Of a stretch of DNA of 64,000 bases, positions 63,651 through 64,000 are shown piece after piece. This DNA comes from Atrina japonica. Its lineage: Eukaryota > Mollusca > Bivalvia > Pterioida > Pinnidae. Made by a program: the position numbers and the translations under genes. Position 1 is the first letter of the stretch. Every line of letters starts with the position of its first letter. The notes under the pieces are model-generated. The model did not search any database, had not been told where the DNA came from, and saw only the letters and a program-made list of their open reading frames with translations. Location of the stretch: the NCBI GenBank assembly GCA_030159075.1, contig BROG01000132.1:682001-746000 (forward strand), in the 5' to 3' direction.

Positions 63651-64000
63651 AAGACCGATCTCTATATATACTATCGGAAAAAAAGAAATTGTGTCTACAT
63701 AAAAGTTAAATAATAACATAAAAAGTATTCTGTCATCACTCTCCAATCTTAAAGGTCGTTTTTTATTGTGCATATGGCGAATATTCCCCAGGCATTTCTT
63801 CATAACCTGATTCATTTAATGCGTCGTAGGTATGAAGATGCATTGGTGCAAATGGCGGTCATACACACTATTAAACTTGTGAAACTTTTTTGCACTCCCT
63901 TACTTTCAATGGCTGTTTGCATCAACCGTAATGGAAATAATCCGTGATTCGATGTTTGAATTGAAGGACAATGCAATATATTAGACAAAGATATACATAA

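Larger units (their letters stand above)
62302..64000 (+). other. FABP intron 3 (start)
   Basis: Donor GTAAGAAA at 62302. No exon 4 recognised to the window end. It contains a SINE (62511-62670), a tRNA-like fragment (about 63320-63400) and a C segment (63540-63650). A degenerate A-tail-like piece (CACACTTCTGGATTTCACAG, near 62925) is possible. Confidence 0.6.

Overview
The window is a stretch of AT-rich eukaryotic genomic DNA with spliced genes. It most likely comes from a mollusc, probably a bivalve. This rests on the kinds of dispersed repeats present: tRNA-derived SINEs with a shared 3' domain, and large elements with the short AACAAG-type end often met in bivalve genomes. The species cannot be named from the sequence. 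There are no bacterial-style operons, no CRISPR array, and no intact tRNA or rRNA gene.

Two host genes are recognisable, one at each end. At 835-3334 (+) lie the last three visible coding exons of the cell-cycle kinase CDC7, which runs in from the left and ends here. At 50488-62301 (+) lie exons 1-3 of a cytosolic fatty-acid-binding protein (FABP) gene. It keeps the canonical intron phases (1, 0, 0) and has an 11.1-kb first intron; its last short exon is not found before the window ends. I recognise no host coding sequence in the 47 kb between them or in the long FABP intron.

The rest is mobile and repetitive DNA. Around 3.6-7.5 kb are an AACAAG-type repeat, a small inverted-repeat element, and a 2.72-kb piggyBac element with TTAA duplications. 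The piggyBac carries a frameshifted transposase and sits inside an older SINE. From 11 to 61 kb one retroelement family dominates. I call its 3' end the A-tail: there are about 27 copies, in both orientations, marked by a conserved hairpin and a closing block GGTATCTGAGATTTT. Several copies carry fragments of a YIDD-type reverse transcriptase. Two further segments, B (a Lys/Arg/Ser-rich potential reading frame) and C (a leader-like segment), repeatedly adjoin inverted A-tails and may be the other end of the same element. Interspersed are SINEs, TA-flanked Tc1/pogo-like miniature elements, foldback palindromes, minisatellites with higher-order structure (37.1-37.7 kb and 60.0-60.7 kb), and many long microsatellites.

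One stretch looks like an assembly fault rather than biology: about 480 bases of C-rich sequence at 58881-59362, followed by a noisy second copy of the sequence just upstream. No clearly new biological system is evident. The most interesting leads are the inverted-end structure of the A/B/C retroelement, the nested insertions whose empty sites can be read, the near-perfect 60-bp palindrome at 14.3 kb, and the higher-order minisatellites.
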